A DNA stretch of 64,000 nucleotides from Anaeramoeba ignava (lineage: Eukaryota > Metamonada > Anaeramoebidae): contig JAPDFW010000069.1 of the NCBI GenBank assembly GCA_028826165.1, forward strand, positions 124,001 through 188,000. The letters run 5' to 3'. The notes under the pieces are model-generated. The model was not told the origin of the DNA, did no database searches, and worked only from the letters and a program-made list of their open reading frames with translations. Of the stretch, positions 11,899 to 24,824 are shown piece by piece. The position numbers and the translations under genes are program-made. The stretch's first letter is position 1; each line of letters starts with the position of its first letter.

Positions 11899-12696
11899 AT
11901 GTCTCTTCAAGAAGAATTAGAAGAAAAACAAGAAGACCTTGAACTTTTACAACAAAATTTACAAAGAATCAAAAATGAACCAAATGAAAGAATAAAAGAG
12001 TTGAATCAAGAAATTGAAAGAATAAAAAAAGAAAACCAAAAATTAAAACAAACAACAAGGAATAACTCACGTTCAAATGAAGCAAAAGAAGGAGAAATAC
12101 GACGAAAAATTGAACAATTAAAACAAGAAAACAATCGTTTAAGAAATCAAAAACCGAAAACAAGAAAAATAATTGATCGAAGTGAAGAAGAAAGAATTGA
12201 GCAAGAAATCCAGGATCTTGAATCAAAAATAAATGCGAAACGAAGACAGAAATCAAGTCAACCAACTGTTCGAAAATCACCATCACCAACTCAAACAACA
12301 TCAAGATTATCAAAAAGTTCCCCCTTATCAAATCCTAAAAGAAATCCCCCTTTACAAACTTCTAACAGAAGCCCTCCTCCTCCTATGGGCGGTCCTCCTC
12401 CTCCTACCGGTGGTCCTCCTCCTCCTATGGGTGGTCCTCCTCCTCCTACGGGCGGAAATCCCCCTCCTTTAACAGATCAGCCAAAAATGAATAATGCTCT
12501 TTTAAGTTCTATTAATTCTTTTTCAAAAAATAAACTTAAAAAAGCTAAAACTAATGATAGAAGTTCCCCTTTGATTTCCTCAAACTCAAATTCTGATTCT
12601 GGTGGTAAAAGTTCTAGATCAATTCCTGCTAATCCTCTTCTTGCTGAAATGGCAAAAAAACGTGGTGGTTTAAGTCCTAGAAGAGGAAGGAAATAA
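11899..12696 (+). CDS. Coiled-coil / polyproline / WH2 actin-binding protein
   Basis: Intronless, 265 residues. Residues 1-125 form a highly charged coiled coil with heptad-like leucines and isoleucines. About 159-191 is a polyproline tract of four PPPP(M/T)GG units, the type of ligand bound by profilin, SH3 or WW modules. Residues 197-224 (NNALLSSINSF ... NKLKKAKTNDRS) match a WH2 motif of the WIP/verprolin kind, including the LKKxxTNDRS tail. The very basic C-terminus (GLSPRRGRK) follows a LLAEMAKKR segment. Polyproline plus WH2 predicts delivery of profilin-actin or monomeric actin during filament assembly. It is WIP/verprolin-like in motif order, but the long N-terminal coiled coil is not typical of WIP, so I give no symbol. 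Confidence 0.8.
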   Translation: MSLQEELEEKQEDLELLQQNLQRIKNEPNERIKELNQEIERIKKENQKLKQTTRNNSRSNEAKEGEIRRKIEQLKQENNRLRNQKPKTRKIIDRSEEERIEQEIQDLESKINAKRRQKSSQPTVRKSPSPTQTTSRLSKSSPLSNPKRNPPLQTSNRSPPPPMGGPPPPTGGPPPPMGGPPPPTGGNPPPLTDQPKMNNALLSSINSFSKNKLKKAKTNDRSSPLISSNSNSDSGGKSSRSIPANPLLAEMAKKRGGLSPRRGRK

Positions 12697-13954
12697 ATTT
12701 ATCCGAAATTTTGTTTTTTTGTTTTTTTCTTTTTCTTTTTTTTTCTTCTTTACTTTTTTTTTTTGGAAATTTGAAATTTGAAAAGGGAACTAAAACAAAA
12801 ATTCAAAAAGTTAAAAAAGATTCAATTAATTTTCATTTCAAAAAACAAAAACAAAACCATTTATTTAATTTGATTTGGATAATTTGGATTAAATTAAATT
12901 GATTTAAATCAAAATAACCATTTAATTTATTCCCATTTGATTTGATTTAATTAATTTGGATTAAATTAAATTGATTTAAAGCAAAATAACCATTTAATTT
13001 ATTCCTATTTAATTTGAATTGATTTAAATCAAAATAACCATTTAATTTGATTTGATTTGATTTGATTTGATTTGATTTGATTAATTTGGATTAAATTAAA
13101 TTGATTTAAATCAAAATAATTATTTAATTTATTCCTATTTACTTTGATTTGATTTGATTTGATTTGATTTGATTTGGATTAAATTAAATTGATTTAAAGC
13201 AAAATAATTATTTAATTTATTCCCATTTACTTTGATCTAATTAATTTGGATTAAATTGATTTAAAGCAAAATAACCATTTAATTTATTCCCATTTACTTT
13301 GATCTAATTAATTTGAATTGAATTAAATCAAAATAATTATTTAATTTATTCTGATTTGATTTGATTTGATTTGATTAATTTGGATTGAATTAAATTGATT
13401 TAAAGCAAAATAATTATTTAATTTATTCTGATTTACTTTGATCTAATTAATTTGAATTAAATTGATTTAAATCAAAATAATTATTTAATTTATTCCTATT
13501 TGATTTGATTTGATTTGATTTGATTTGGATTAAATTAAATTGATTTAAATCAAAATAACCATTTAATTTATTCCTATTTAATTTGATTTGATTTGATTTA
13601 ATTAATTTAGATTAAATTAAATTGATTTAAAGCAAAATAATTATTTAATTTATTCCCATTTACTTTGATCTAATTAATTTGAATTAAATTGATCTAATTC
13701 AAAATATGTGGTAAATTCACCTCCTAATTAAAAGAAAAGAAAAGAAAATGGAAAAGAAAAGGAAAGATCAAAATGTTTGTTTTTTTTTTTGTTTAATTTT
13801 TTGTTTTCTTTTGCTTTATTTTTATTTATCTTTTTACCATTTTTTTTTTCTTTTTTTTTGAATTTTTTTTTAAATCATTTTTTTCTTTCATTTATTTTTT
13901 TTATTTTTTTATTTTTTTATTCATTTTGAATTTACTTTTTAATTTAATTCAATT
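12697..13954. repeat. Intergenic minisatellite, about 12 copies, 47-90 bp spacing
   Basis: From about 12870 to 13710, units built on GATTTAAA(T/G)CAAAATAA(CC/TT)ATTTAATTTATTC recur at about 12909, 12981, 13028, 13109, 13199, 13267, 13328, 13406, 13469, 13550, 13632 and 13700. Spacing varies through expansion of (TTTGA)n and loss of the AATTAATTTGG block. From 13780 to 13954 the sequence is T-rich and leads to the next start codon, including TCATTTTTTTCTTTCATTT. No gene seen. Confidence 0.75.
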
Positions 13955-16900
13955 ATGAACAGAAATCTTCCACGTTTAATTTTATCAACTGCATTTTCTG
14001 AACTTGATAAAGTAATGCAAGAAATTCTTGAACAGTCAATTCCACAAGTAAGATCAAATAAATAAACAAATAAAATTTTTGAATTGTGTTTTTCTCTTCT
14101 TTCTTTTTCTTTTTAAAAGAAAATTAGCAAAGAAAGGAATTTCTGTTTTTGTTTTTCTTTTTTATTTTTTTAGTTATAATTTATTATAATAATTAAACTT
14201 AATTTGATTTTTATTTGGATTTTTATTTAATTATTGAACTGTTAAAAGATTCAAAATTTAACTTTTCTTTGTTCTTCACTTGAATCAAATGCTAAGCTTC
14301 AAACAGTAATAACAACAATAGCATCTATTTCACAACATTATCTTTCAGCTGTTATAAATGGACTTATTGATTGGCGTCAAAAATTGCATAAAACTAAGCA
14401 AAATGAAATTGGAATTGAACCAAAAAGAGATACACTTAAAAATCAAAAATCCAAACTGTAAAAATATAATTCACTGAATAAAATAATTATTATAATATTT
14501 AATTTAATATTTTAAATATTTAGTTCCAAAAAAAAAACACTCAAATTGGAAGCTCAAGAAATTGAAAGAATCAAAAAAGAAATTTATGTAAGCTATTCAA
14601 GTTTTAATATTGGTTTTAATTTTATAAATGAATTTTAATTTAAATTTATTGTTAAAGATTGTAAAAGAAACAGTTTTCGCGTTCGTTTGTCTTAAAACCT
14701 TGCAATTAAATCCACCAACAGAAAAAAATCAGATTTTCACTGATTTTGCAAGTTTAGTGATCGAAATACTCAAAAAATTGGATGCCGAAATAGTATCAAA
14801 TCAACAAATTCCAACAGCAGAAATTCAAAACACAATTTTTGCAAGAGATAAACTGGCCGAATTAATTGGAATTGTGTCATATTCAAACTTAGAAAATGTT
14901 TCACAATTATTTCTTCAAAATTGGGATTCCAAAAAAGAAAATCCAGAGCTTTCAATCAAGATGATGAGATTTCTTCGGCTTAGCTTGATATCTCCTTATG
15001 CAATGAAGTTGTCTAACAATTTCATTTTGGAAATCAAGAACGCACTTCGCAAAAAAAAGCGGAATCTTAAGCATCAAATTTGCGATTCACTTTCGTTTAT
15101 TCTGAGCAATTTAGTTGATGAATATCACCAACTTCAATCTGAATTTTTTGCAGAATGGAACAAAACAACGAACGAATTTTTTGTGATGCTCAAAGGAATG
15201 CTGAAAAAAAGCAAAAATCAAGCGCAAACATTGAGTTTAATGACTTCATTATTATGCTGTTCTGATCCCAAATTTTTCAATAGTAATTACGAAGATTTAC
15301 TGACTCAACTCCACAAATTGCTGAAGGCCAAAAACGCGAAGCATTCCGCAATCAGTTCTTTATCGCTATTACTGAAAGTCTTAGTCAAATTGAAAGGAGA
15401 TGACTCGTTCACAAATGTGAAGAAGGTTCTTTCTCAAGTATTTGTTTTTGAGAAGAAAAGTAACTATTTTTCTCAAGATAATATTTGGGATTCACTTTGC
15501 GGTATTGTGAATATTATTCGTGACTGGGATACCCCTTTTATCATGGATAACCTTGTTATTGATGTTCTTAAATCTGATTCTCTTGAACAAATTCTTGTTG
15601 GAACTCGCGCTTTTGTTTCTGTTCTTGCTAAATATGAATCTCCTTCTGATTTGTCTATTGATATTTCAAAAGAATCTGATGAACTTGCTGAACGTTTGAA
15701 TGCAACAACAAAGATTTATGAGAAAATTTACAATTCATTTGATTCTCAATTGGGGAATTTTTTGCGGTTTAATCAAACAAAAAGTTTAGTTGGTAAGATT
15801 TAATTTTTAATTTTTAATTTTAAATTTTAAATAATTTTTAAATTTTGAATTGAATTTTTTTTTAGAACTTGTCCAAAAAGAAAAATTAAAAGGAATCGAA
15901 ATTTTAAGACAATGTTCAAGATTAATCCCACATATTCTCCCACTTCCAGATAAGATTATTCCAATTTTAAGTGGTTATGTATTCCATTTAGATCCTGAAC
16001 TTTCTCAAATCTCATTTATTGCTCTGAAAAAAATCATTGTTAACATTCCAGCATTAAGAAATCAATTATTTCAAGAATTCATTAATGTTTCTTTCAAGAT
16101 TCCTGACAAGAATTCAGAATTGATTGTTTTTTCATTGGATAAATTTAATGAACTTCTTTATCTTTGGATTCAAACGGAAAGAAAAGAGCAGCTCATCAAA
16201 CGAACTAAATCAACTGATTTCACTTCTGATGAAATGAATAAAGTCGGATTTGAGAAAATGGAAAGTATTCTTCTTTCTTATCTATGCAGTACAAAAGTTG
16301 GAATCCGAAAAATGGCTCTTTTGGCTCTTCGTAATATAAGGAATATTGATAGTATCATCAGTAAACAATTTGAAATTGATGAAAATAATGATCAAGAACA
16401 AGGTTAGTTTGTTTTACTCAAGAAAAAAAAAATTCATTTTAACCAAAAAAAAAAAATATAAAAGATTTAGATTCTTTCATCACAGAACAAAGAGCTATTG
16501 ATGTTTTCGAAGAAGCATGGAATGAAATTCTACAATCCACTTTGGTTGATACTCTTGCTATTCTTCCTTTTAAAACTGTAGCTTTATAAATCAATATTAA
16601 TATTAATTAAATTCATTTCTTTTATTTTCTTGTTTATTTTTATTTTTATTTTTATTTTCACTCATTTTAAAAGTCAACTCAAGAAAAAGAATTAATCGAA
16701 AAAACTTTAACTTTGGATAATGTTATTGCACAAAAAAATCAGAGTAAATCTTTATGGAATAACTTTTTATGCAGATTTGCAAAATTATTCTGTCATATTT
16801 CTCCAAGAATCACTTCAAGAGCATTCCAAAAAGTAAAATAAAATAAAAAACAACAATTTTTTTTCAAATATTTTTATTATTAAAAACAAACAACATAAAA

Positions 16901-18442
16901 ATTTAATAAATAGGTTTCTCAAAAAATGTCTCAATTAAACATTGAAGTTTTAACAAAAGTTCATAAAATTAAAAACAGAAAAGAATTTCATCAATCTTTA
17001 AATCAATGGAAAAATTATGCAATGTTTGCAACATCAATTTCAGGAACAAAAGATAGTTTGTGTTCTTTTTTAATTTTATTATTATTTTTTTGATTCTGAT
17101 AAAAAAATATATTCCTTTTGAAATGAAATGAAAAAAAATAGTTGAACCAAATTCAACAAAACAATTATTTGATACTATTCTTCCTTTTTTGAGAAGTAAA
17201 TCAGAAGAACAAAAAAATGCAGCTGTTATGGTTAGTTTAATTATATTTGAAAATTTAAAAAAATTAAAATTAAAATTAAAATTAAAATTAAAAAAATTAT
17301 CAAAAAAAATAGGCATTGTTTCATACAAATGAATCTGCTTCTTCCTATTTACTTCAAGGAATTGAACCACTATTTAAAACAATAATGACAGAAAATGAAA
17401 AGAGTAAAGGAAAAAAACAAAGAGATTCCGCTTTAATTAAGATTGTTGGTAAATATATATTTTTTTAATTATTTGGATTAAATTTAAATTTTTGGATTAA
17501 ATTTAAATCTTTGAATAAAAATAAAGATGTTCTTCGTTTATTTACAAATTCATTGCAACCAGAAACATTCGAAAAAAACACAACTTTAAAGGATGAAATT
17601 TACAAATTTATCCAAGAAACCTCAAAATATATAGTTCATCCACTTAATTTTGACAACCCACATTTATCAGAACTAAGATACAGCTTTGCATTATTTGTGG
17701 ATAAATTTGCCATTTTAGTAAACAATGCAAAACTTCAATTATCAAAAGCTGATCGACAATATCTTTTTGATCTTCTCAGTCGTTATTCTGGATTTGGAGA
17801 GAATCCAGCTAATAAACAAATTATGGTTAAAATGGAAAGTTTTATCAAAGAAAAAGTCAAAGAACCAGAAAAAAAACAAGAATATAAAACTGCATTTGAA
17901 GAACAAGAAAAATCGGTTGAATTTGTTTGTTCAAAAGCAATGGCAACTTTACTTATTGGTGAATTTTTCAATGAAAAGGATCTTTTGATAACAGGAAAAA
18001 TTTTCCAATGGATCTTCCAACTTTTGAGTTCGGGAGATGCACATATTATTGACATTGGAATCTCTGCAATCCAAAACTTTTTAACTCACAACTCAAAACA
18101 ACTCAAAGCAATTTATATTGAACAAGCTTTTTGCAGTTATAATGAAGAATACTCTTCTGCGTTTACAATCGCATTGTCTTCTGTTCTCATTCAAGAAGAT
18201 ATCGACATTTCTTTGCCTGTTGCTATCAATTTGTTTCTTTATAATCTTGGTTCATCAAGTCAAGTTGTTCGTAAACATGCTGCTGATTTATTCTTTTTAT
18301 TTGCTCCGAAATTGTTTCCAAATGATAATAATCTTCCAACTTTGAATCAATCATCTTGTTCAGTTCGGGAATCTTATTTACAATCTAGAGTAATATTAAA
18401 ATCAAATTCAAACATAAATAAATTCAAATTTTAAAAAAAAAA

Positions 18443-18477
<35 letters not shown>

Positions 18478-21400
18478 GATTAAATTGAGTGAATTCATTG
18501 CTTTAAAAAGACCAGATCTTGCTTTACAAGTTTTTAAAGAAATTCTTTATCGATATGATATTTTTCAACAAGAAATGAAAAAAAAGCCAATATTTTCACA
18601 AAAGATTCAAGTATAAAAATCAAAATCAAAATCAAAATCAAATTAAAAATAAATAAAATTCAAAATAAAAATCAAAAATCAATATCAAATTCAAAATCAA
18701 AATCAAAATGAAAATCAAAAATCAAAATCAAAATCAAAATCAAAATCAAAATCAAATTCAAAATTCAAAATCAATATCAAAATCAAAATCAAAATCAAAT
18801 TCAATATCAAAATCAAAATAAAAATCAAATTCAATATCAAAATTAAAATCAAAATTAAAATCAAAATCAAAATCAAAATCAAAATCAAATTAAAAATCAA
18901 ATTAAAATTCAAATTCAATTTCAAATTCAAAATTAAAAATCAATATCAAATTCAAAATCAAAAATATTAGGAAACAAAACAAGATATGCTTCTTTATCTA
19001 ATTCCTTGGTTGAAATTAATTTCATTTCAAGATGATGTTTGGTCAATTGAAAAATTCATTTTCCTTTTAGAATCATTATTTATGATCACTCATGAAGATT
19101 GTAAAAAAAGTTCTTTTGTTTTTGAACAAATTTGGGGATCCATTTCAATTAAATCAGGAAATGCACAAGCTGTTATTGAATTTTTAATTTCTCTTTGTAT
19201 TTCATATGTAAAATATTTTGATTTATTATTTTTTAAATATTTTAATTTTTAATTTTAATTTTAATTTTTATTTAGCCTCAATCTAAATTCATTGAAACAG
19301 CTAAAACAATTGCTATTTATTTACTTAAAGCGATTGGAAAGGAAATTCCAGAACAAATTTTACAAAGAATTCAAGGAATTACTCAAGAAAACAAATTTCC
19401 ACTTTTTTCATATCTTAGGTAATTAAATTAAATTAAATTAAATTAAATTAAATTAAATTAAATTAAATTAAATTAAATTAATAAAAATATTTATTTATTT
19501 ATTGATTTATTTCTTACAGAGAAAACAAAATCAAATTAAAACAAACAGATGAAGAAATTGAACAAAATGAAAGTCTTAAGAGTATTTGTGGAAGAGAAGC
19601 ATCTATAATATTACTTAGTGAAATGATAGATCAAGAAAAGGAGATTTTTCTCAATAAATTACCTCTTCTTATTCATATTTCAATTACTGGAATTGAAAGC
19701 TTAAATCAAATTGTTTCTGATAATTCTAAATTGTTATTGATAAATCTTGTTCTTGCATTAGTTATAAATAAAAGTGAAAATTTAGAAGAGCAGAAAATGA
19801 TTTCAGCAAGAAATCTTATTGATCAAATTTCAGTTTGGAGATCTAATAAAAATACTGAAATTGAAGATGAGAATTTGGATGAAATTGAATCAATTACCAA
19901 AAACGAAAATGAATTTATTATCAAAATTGAACAAATTATTGAAATATTCGAACCTGTTTATCCTAAAATCAGAAGTGATTGGCCACAAGAAGCTTTCAAA
20001 TGGGCATGTCGTCTTGATACAAATGGAAAAGTTACAAATTCTGCTGTTGATTTATGCACTCGATCAAATCAAATTTTCCGTTATTTACCTCAACAGATTT
20101 CGGTTGGACAAATCAATAAATTAATCAATTTCTTTTCACTTATTCTTACTTCTTCAATTCATCAAGAACAAATCTTCTGGTTTGCACTTGAAATTTTGAA
20201 AACTTTGGATGTTATTGCATCAAAAATTGAATCTATTTTGCCAGTTCCAAATTTCTTTTGGGTTTCAATTGCTTTATTACAATCTGATAATCCTTCTCTT
20301 CATCAATTTGCATTATCTTTACTTGGAAAATTTGTGAATTTGGATTTTGCTAAATCAGAAGTTATAATAAATCTTTTAAGCAAAGCACCTCAACAATGGT
20401 AATACTTTTTTTATAATATTTTTTTTATAATATTTTTTTATAATATTTTTTTATAATATTTTTTTATAATATTTTTTTATAATATTTTTTTTTATTTAGG
20501 AATCCTCCATTTCAAGGAATACAACCTTTAGTAATGAGATCTCTTGCTGTTACTACTAATGAACTTCCCGCTTTTAAAATTTTATCTAAATTCACTTTAA
20601 TTGATTCTGACTTAATGATTGAAAACAAACAAAGAAAAATTGTCTCTAATATTCTTGGTCTTCTTCCTTGGCTTTGTAGATTTACAAATGATTCAGATAA
20701 TAATGATACAATTACAACAGCAAGAAATATCTCTTTGTTCGCAAAACAACAAGGATTTGAAGGTTTATCACGGATATTTTCTCAATATTCAACCTTACAA
20801 ATGAAAACTCAAGAAGAATTTTTAACAGAATTTTCCAAAGAATTTTCCCAAATTTTCTTCCCTAAATTTTTGGACTATTCAATATCATTTTTACTTAAAA
20901 CAGCAATTGATTCAGAAAATTATCGTTTTGAATTTTTGAAGATTCTTGAATACCTCCTTCCATTTGTTTCAATTAAATCAGAAACAAAGTCAATAGATAA
21001 CATGGATCCAACTATTTTTGATAAACTTTTAAAGCTAAATTCAACAATTTATGCAACAGAAGTTACTAAAATTTTGAAGCTTTTAATTGAAAGAACAAAA
21101 ACAAAAGAATTTTCTTTAGATATTGGTACTCAAACACTTAAAAAAGAAAGATATCAAAAAGAACAAGAAAATTTATTAGAATTTTCATCAAAAACAATTG
21201 CTGAAATTTCATCTCAAACTGGAGAAGAATCTGATCAACAATTATTATCTCAAAGTAATGTTCCATCAATAAAACCTCAACCACTTATTTCAGAATTCAG
21301 TTTTTCTCAAGTTGAATACAAAAATCGTGTCCAAAGTATCAAAAATTCTAATAAACAAAAATTCAATATGAATGCTCAAGAATCAAAATCAAAATCAAAA

Positions 21401-23013
21401 TCAAAATCAAAATCAAAATCAAAATCAAAATCAAAATCAAAATCAAAATCCAAAATCAAAATCTGAATCCGAATCCGAATCCGAATCTGAATCTGAATCT
21501 GAATCTGAATCAGATGATCAAATACCAATAAAGGAGAATAAAAAGGAATTAGAAGTAAATGAGAATATAAATAAATCACAATTTAATCAAAAAATTCCAG
21601 TTGCTGAAAAAATTCCAGTTGCTGAAAAAATTCCAGTTGCATTAGTACAACCTAACAAACAATCTGAGTTTATTTATTCTGAAAAACAAAATGATACAGA
21701 AATTAATGATCCAGCACCACCTAGTTATTTTTCACATAATCAAAATCAAAATCAAAATCAAAATCAAAATCAAAATCAAAATGCACCACCTAGTTATTTT
21801 TCACTTAATTTTGATCCAAAATCAAAATCAAAATAAAATTCAAATTCAAAATCAAAATCAAAATCAAAATTTACCACCTAGTTATTTTTCACGTAATTTT
21901 GATCAAAATCAAAATCAAAATCAAAATGATGATAATGATGATGATGCTAGTGATGATGAAAATGATGAAAATGATGATAATGATGATGATGCTAGTGATG
22001 ATGAAAATGATGAAAATGATGATAATGATGATAATGATGATAATGATGATAATGATGATAATGATGCTAGTGATGATGATGAAAATGATGATAATGATGA
22101 TAATGATGATAATGATGATAATGATGCTAGTGATGATGATGAAAATGATAATGAAAATGATAATGAAAATCAAAATCAAAATCAAAATCAAAATCAAAAT
22201 CAAAATCAAAATCAAAATCAAAATCAAAATCAAAATCAATTTCAAAATCAAAATCAAAATCAAGATCAAAATCAAGCAATATCAAAAGAACAATTATTTC
22301 AGCAACAAAATGAAAAACAAGCATTAATTTCAGAACTTTCTGATAATTGGAGTGATATTTCAAGTGAACCTTTTATTGAATCAAAACAAATTGTGGATAC
22401 AGTTGAACAATCTAAAATATTGATGAAATCATTAATAGAACAATATTCAATAACAACTCAACAAATTAAAAACTTCAAATTCACAGAAGAAATACTTCAA
22501 TCAACAATCTCACAACATGAAATTCTTCCAAATTTCCTTCAATGTTCAATAATTTGCAATTTAATTATAGAAAATCAAGAACCATTCGAAAAAACAAATC
22601 AAGATTTAATTGATTTAGCAGAAACTACAATGCAAGTTTTCGATGATTCTCGTTTAATTTATATGGATATGATTACATCAACTCAATATCATTTGACAGA
22701 AATTTCTTCTGCAAATCCAACAGAATTGAAAAAGATTGAAAAACAAATCTTTATATCATTTTTAAAACAACAAGACCAATTCATGGTTGTTATTCAGAAT
22801 TACCTTAACTTTTTGATTAATATTTCTAAGATTTATGATTTAAAGGTTTGTTTTATTTTTATTTTTATTTTTATTTTTATTTTTATTTTTATTAATTTTA
22901 TTTTTAATTTTGTTTTTTAAATTTAGGATGAAGATCAATTCCAAAAAATTCTTATTCAAATTCCAAAACTTCAAGAAAAAATTCAACAAATTCAACAAAA
23001 AAATTCAAATTAA
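13955..23013 (+). CDS. FRY: Furry / Tao3 / Mor2-like HEAT-repeat morphogenesis scaffold (17 exons, two +1 breaks)
   Basis: Furry-family proteins are giant helical-repeat scaffolds for NDR/LATS kinases in cell polarity. Exons: 13955..14047, 14249..14457, 14524..14587, 14658..15792, 15866..16402, 16471..16577 (or from 16465), 16674..16832, 16914..17055, 17142..17230, 17313..17448, 17527..18389, 18479..18610, 18971..19207, 19276..19418, 19520..20398, 20500..22845, 22927..23013. All splice junctions keep frame. Family features: an N-terminal segment with AVINGLIDWRQ; a cell-morphogenesis central region (SLNQWKNYAMFATS, WNPPFQGIQPLVMRSLA, VSNILGLLPWLCRF); and a helical C-terminus. In exon 16, one extra C at 21450/21451 and another at 21816/21817 each shift the frame. 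Removing both restores one frame of about 2,451 residues. The acidic/Asn-Gln linker (about 21380-22275) separates conserved halves. Family assignment rests on pattern matching and is good but not certain. Confidence 0.82.
18611..18970 (+). repeat. Intron of (AAAATC)n repeat in the Furry-like gene
   Basis: 360-nt intron from GTATAAAAATC to ATATTAG. It is filled with AAAATC/AAATTC hexamers, the same unit that codes for Asn-Gln or Ser-Lys elsewhere in this gene. Confidence 0.8.
20399..20499 (+). repeat. Intron with tandem TATAATATTTTTT units
   Basis: 101-nt intron (GTAATA...TTTAG). Its body is six copies of a 13-14-nt TTATAATATTTTT unit. Confidence 0.85.
21380..22275 (+). repeat. Coding low-complexity tract of the Furry-like gene
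   Basis: Successive blocks: (TCAAAA)n = Ser-Lys; (TCTGAA/TCCGAA)n = Ser-Glu; three KIPVAE-type 7-residue repeats; three APPSYFS or LPPSYFS motifs separated by Asn-Gln runs; an Asp/Asn block of (GATGATAAT)n with ASDDDEN punctuations; then (CAAAAT)n. The two +1 breaks at 21451 and 21817 both fall at a TCC AAA ATC site inside AAAATC runs. Confidence 0.85.
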
Positions 23014-23129
23014 AAAAATCAATTAATTTTCTTTTTCTTTTTCTTTTTCTTTTGAATTTGATTTTATTTTCTCTTTCGTTAATTCATTCAAGAAAACTTT
23101 TCCAAAAAGAAAACAAATTTTTTATTTGA

Positions 23130-24824
23130 TTAATTAGTATTTTTTCCATTTTTAAAAAGTTTAATTTTTGTAACTAAATTGGGTTCATTTTCATTTAATT
23201 GGAAATAATCCATTGCTTTTGTTAAATCTTCAATAATTGAATCATTAACTTTACTGTTTTCAGGAATTTTGTTTGTATAAAGATAAAAAATAAGAATTTG
23301 AAGAGAATCAAAAGAAATTCCAGAATAATCAGGAGCCTGATTCGAAGAGTCTTGAGTAAAAGAAAACATTTGACCAAATAATTGACTGCGAGCCCAAAGT
23401 AAAGTTTTATGAATTTTGACAGTTTTTTCATTTGATGTCAAAATGAAGTCTTTTGATTCCTCATCATGATATAATTTTTCCAATCCAGAAAAAAATTTGT
23501 GGTTATGAAGAATTGGAAGAAGAAAATTGGGAATTTTGCTTTTTTGAGGAATTTTTGCATTTATATCACCATAAATAACTCTGAAAATACTTTTTGATTC
23601 TTCAAGATCCTTTTTTTGAAGAAAATTAGCGAAATCCTCAAGATTATTTTCGCCAATTCTCATGTTGATAATCAATTTATGAGCAGAAATTGAACCACCG
23701 ATTGTGTGGAAAGAAATATCGCAACCTTGTTGATTTTCAAAAAGAGAAACAAAATCTTGAATTAAAGGAGAATTCACTTTTGAGTAGAAAAAGGAATTGA
23801 AAGCTCCTGCGGAAATTGTGTAATTCTGGAGAGAATCGGGAAGGGATTTAATTTGGATTTCATAAGGATCTGGGCTGTATTGCGATGTATCAACACCAAA
23901 ACAGCCGTATGCATTTTCTCCAAATACAAATAATTTTCCACTTTTTGTGAGTACTATTGAGTGAGAAGATCCAACAGCAATTTCTTTAATATCTTCATTT
24001 TTATTAATGAAAAATGGGATTTTCTCGAATTTTTGTTGGGCTGAACCAAAACCAGATATTTTTTCTGCTCCACTTCCATAAATATTATTGATTCCGTTTT
24101 CTTTGATAATAATTATTGAGTGATAAAATCCTGCCATCACATTTTTCACAATCCCATCACTAGGAAGATCAGGCACTTGTTTCAACTTTGGTATTCTGAT
24201 ATCATCTGATGCAATTCCGAGTTGGTTTGATATGTTTCTTCCGCAAGCAAACAAAGTGTTATCTTTTTTAAGAAGAAAAGTTGAGTTTGAATAGTTCCCG
24301 GCAAATATTTTCTTGACATTTGAATCCAAAAGAGTGAGAGGGACTTCTTCACTAATTGTGCCGAGTTGTCCATATGAACTATTACCGACTCCATATGCAT
24401 CGCCTGATTCTGTGAGGATTAAAAGAAAAGATGATCCACAAGCAATATCGATGATTTCTTCTTTTATGATTGAAGTGTCAAGTTTTATAAATTCTTCAGA
24501 TTTTGGTTTCCCAAAAATAGTCAAGTTACTTAAATAAATTTCACCGTCGCAAGTCAAACATGCATAAAATCCAAATCCAGATGATACTTTTCTTATGTTG
24601 TTAATATTTGGCTCTCTTTTTATTGGTAATTCTGATAAATATTCAATAATATTTCCAGTTTGTGTTAAAATGACTGTTTCTGAAAATCCTGGTGATATTT
24701 GTTTAATTGGTACATTGTATAATTCTGTTACTTCAGTTGGTTCATGTTTGTGAATGTTTGGTGATTGGAGGAAAAGTAAAGAAAAACCAAAATTAGAACC
24801 CCAAGAATAAATATTTTGAGACAT
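23130..24824 (-). CDS. RCC1-repeat / BTB protein
   Basis: 564 residues, intronless. I chose the ATG at 24824 (MSQNIYSWGSNFGF) over an upstream in-frame ATG because the RCC1 blade starts right there and the extra 20 residues are Phe/Lys-rich leader-like sequence. Residues 1-360 hold about six RCC1/ATS1 blades, recognisable by GSSFLLILTESGDAYGVG, YGQLGT, AGFYHSIIIIKENG, VGSSHSIVLTKSGKLFVFGE and NAYGCFG. After this come two BTB-like halves: about 370-395 (CDISFHTIGGSISAHKLIIN) and about 465-560 (FILTSNEKTVKIHKTLLWAR). RCC1-BTB proteins are probably substrate adaptors for Cul3 ligases, or act near small GTPases; which applies here is not shown. It is convergent with the Furry-like gene, 116 bp apart. 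Confidence 0.88.
   Translation of the reverse strand: MSQNIYSWGSNFGFSLLFLQSPNIHKHEPTEVTELYNVPIKQISPGFSETVILTQTGNIIEYLSELPIKREPNINNIRKVSSGFGFYACLTCDGEIYLSNLTIFGKPKSEEFIKLDTSIIKEEIIDIACGSSFLLILTESGDAYGVGNSSYGQLGTISEEVPLTLLDSNVKKIFAGNYSNSTFLLKKDNTLFACGRNISNQLGIASDDIRIPKLKQVPDLPSDGIVKNVMAGFYHSIIIIKENGINNIYGSGAEKISGFGSAQQKFEKIPFFINKNEDIKEIAVGSSHSIVLTKSGKLFVFGENAYGCFGVDTSQYSPDPYEIQIKSLPDSLQNYTISAGAFNSFFYSKVNSPLIQDFVSLFENQQGCDISFHTIGGSISAHKLIINMRIGENNLEDFANFLQKKDLEESKSIFRVIYGDINAKIPQKSKIPNFLLPILHNHKFFSGLEKLYHDEESKDFILTSNEKTVKIHKTLLWARSQLFGQMFSFTQDSSNQAPDYSGISFDSLQILIFYLYTNKIPENSKVNDSIIEDLTKAMDYFQLNENEPNLVTKIKLFKNGKNTN

Noticed and set aside
21300-21550. An intron explaining the first frame break of the Furry-like gene
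   Set aside because: The candidate donor GTATCA near 21336 has no suitable acceptor, and splicing would remove a clean Ser-Lys/Ser-Glu coding pattern; a single extra C is simpler.
21889-22327. ORFs in other frames over the GATGATAAT block (poly Ile/Met)
   Set aside because: Shadows of the acidic Asp/Asn coding tract in the Furry-like exon.
13955-23013. Condensin subunit D2/D3 as identity of the large HEAT-repeat gene
   Set aside because: The WNPPFQGIQPLVMRSLA and LGLLPWLC blocks and the N-terminal DWRQ region fit Furry/Tao3/Mor2 better than condensin.
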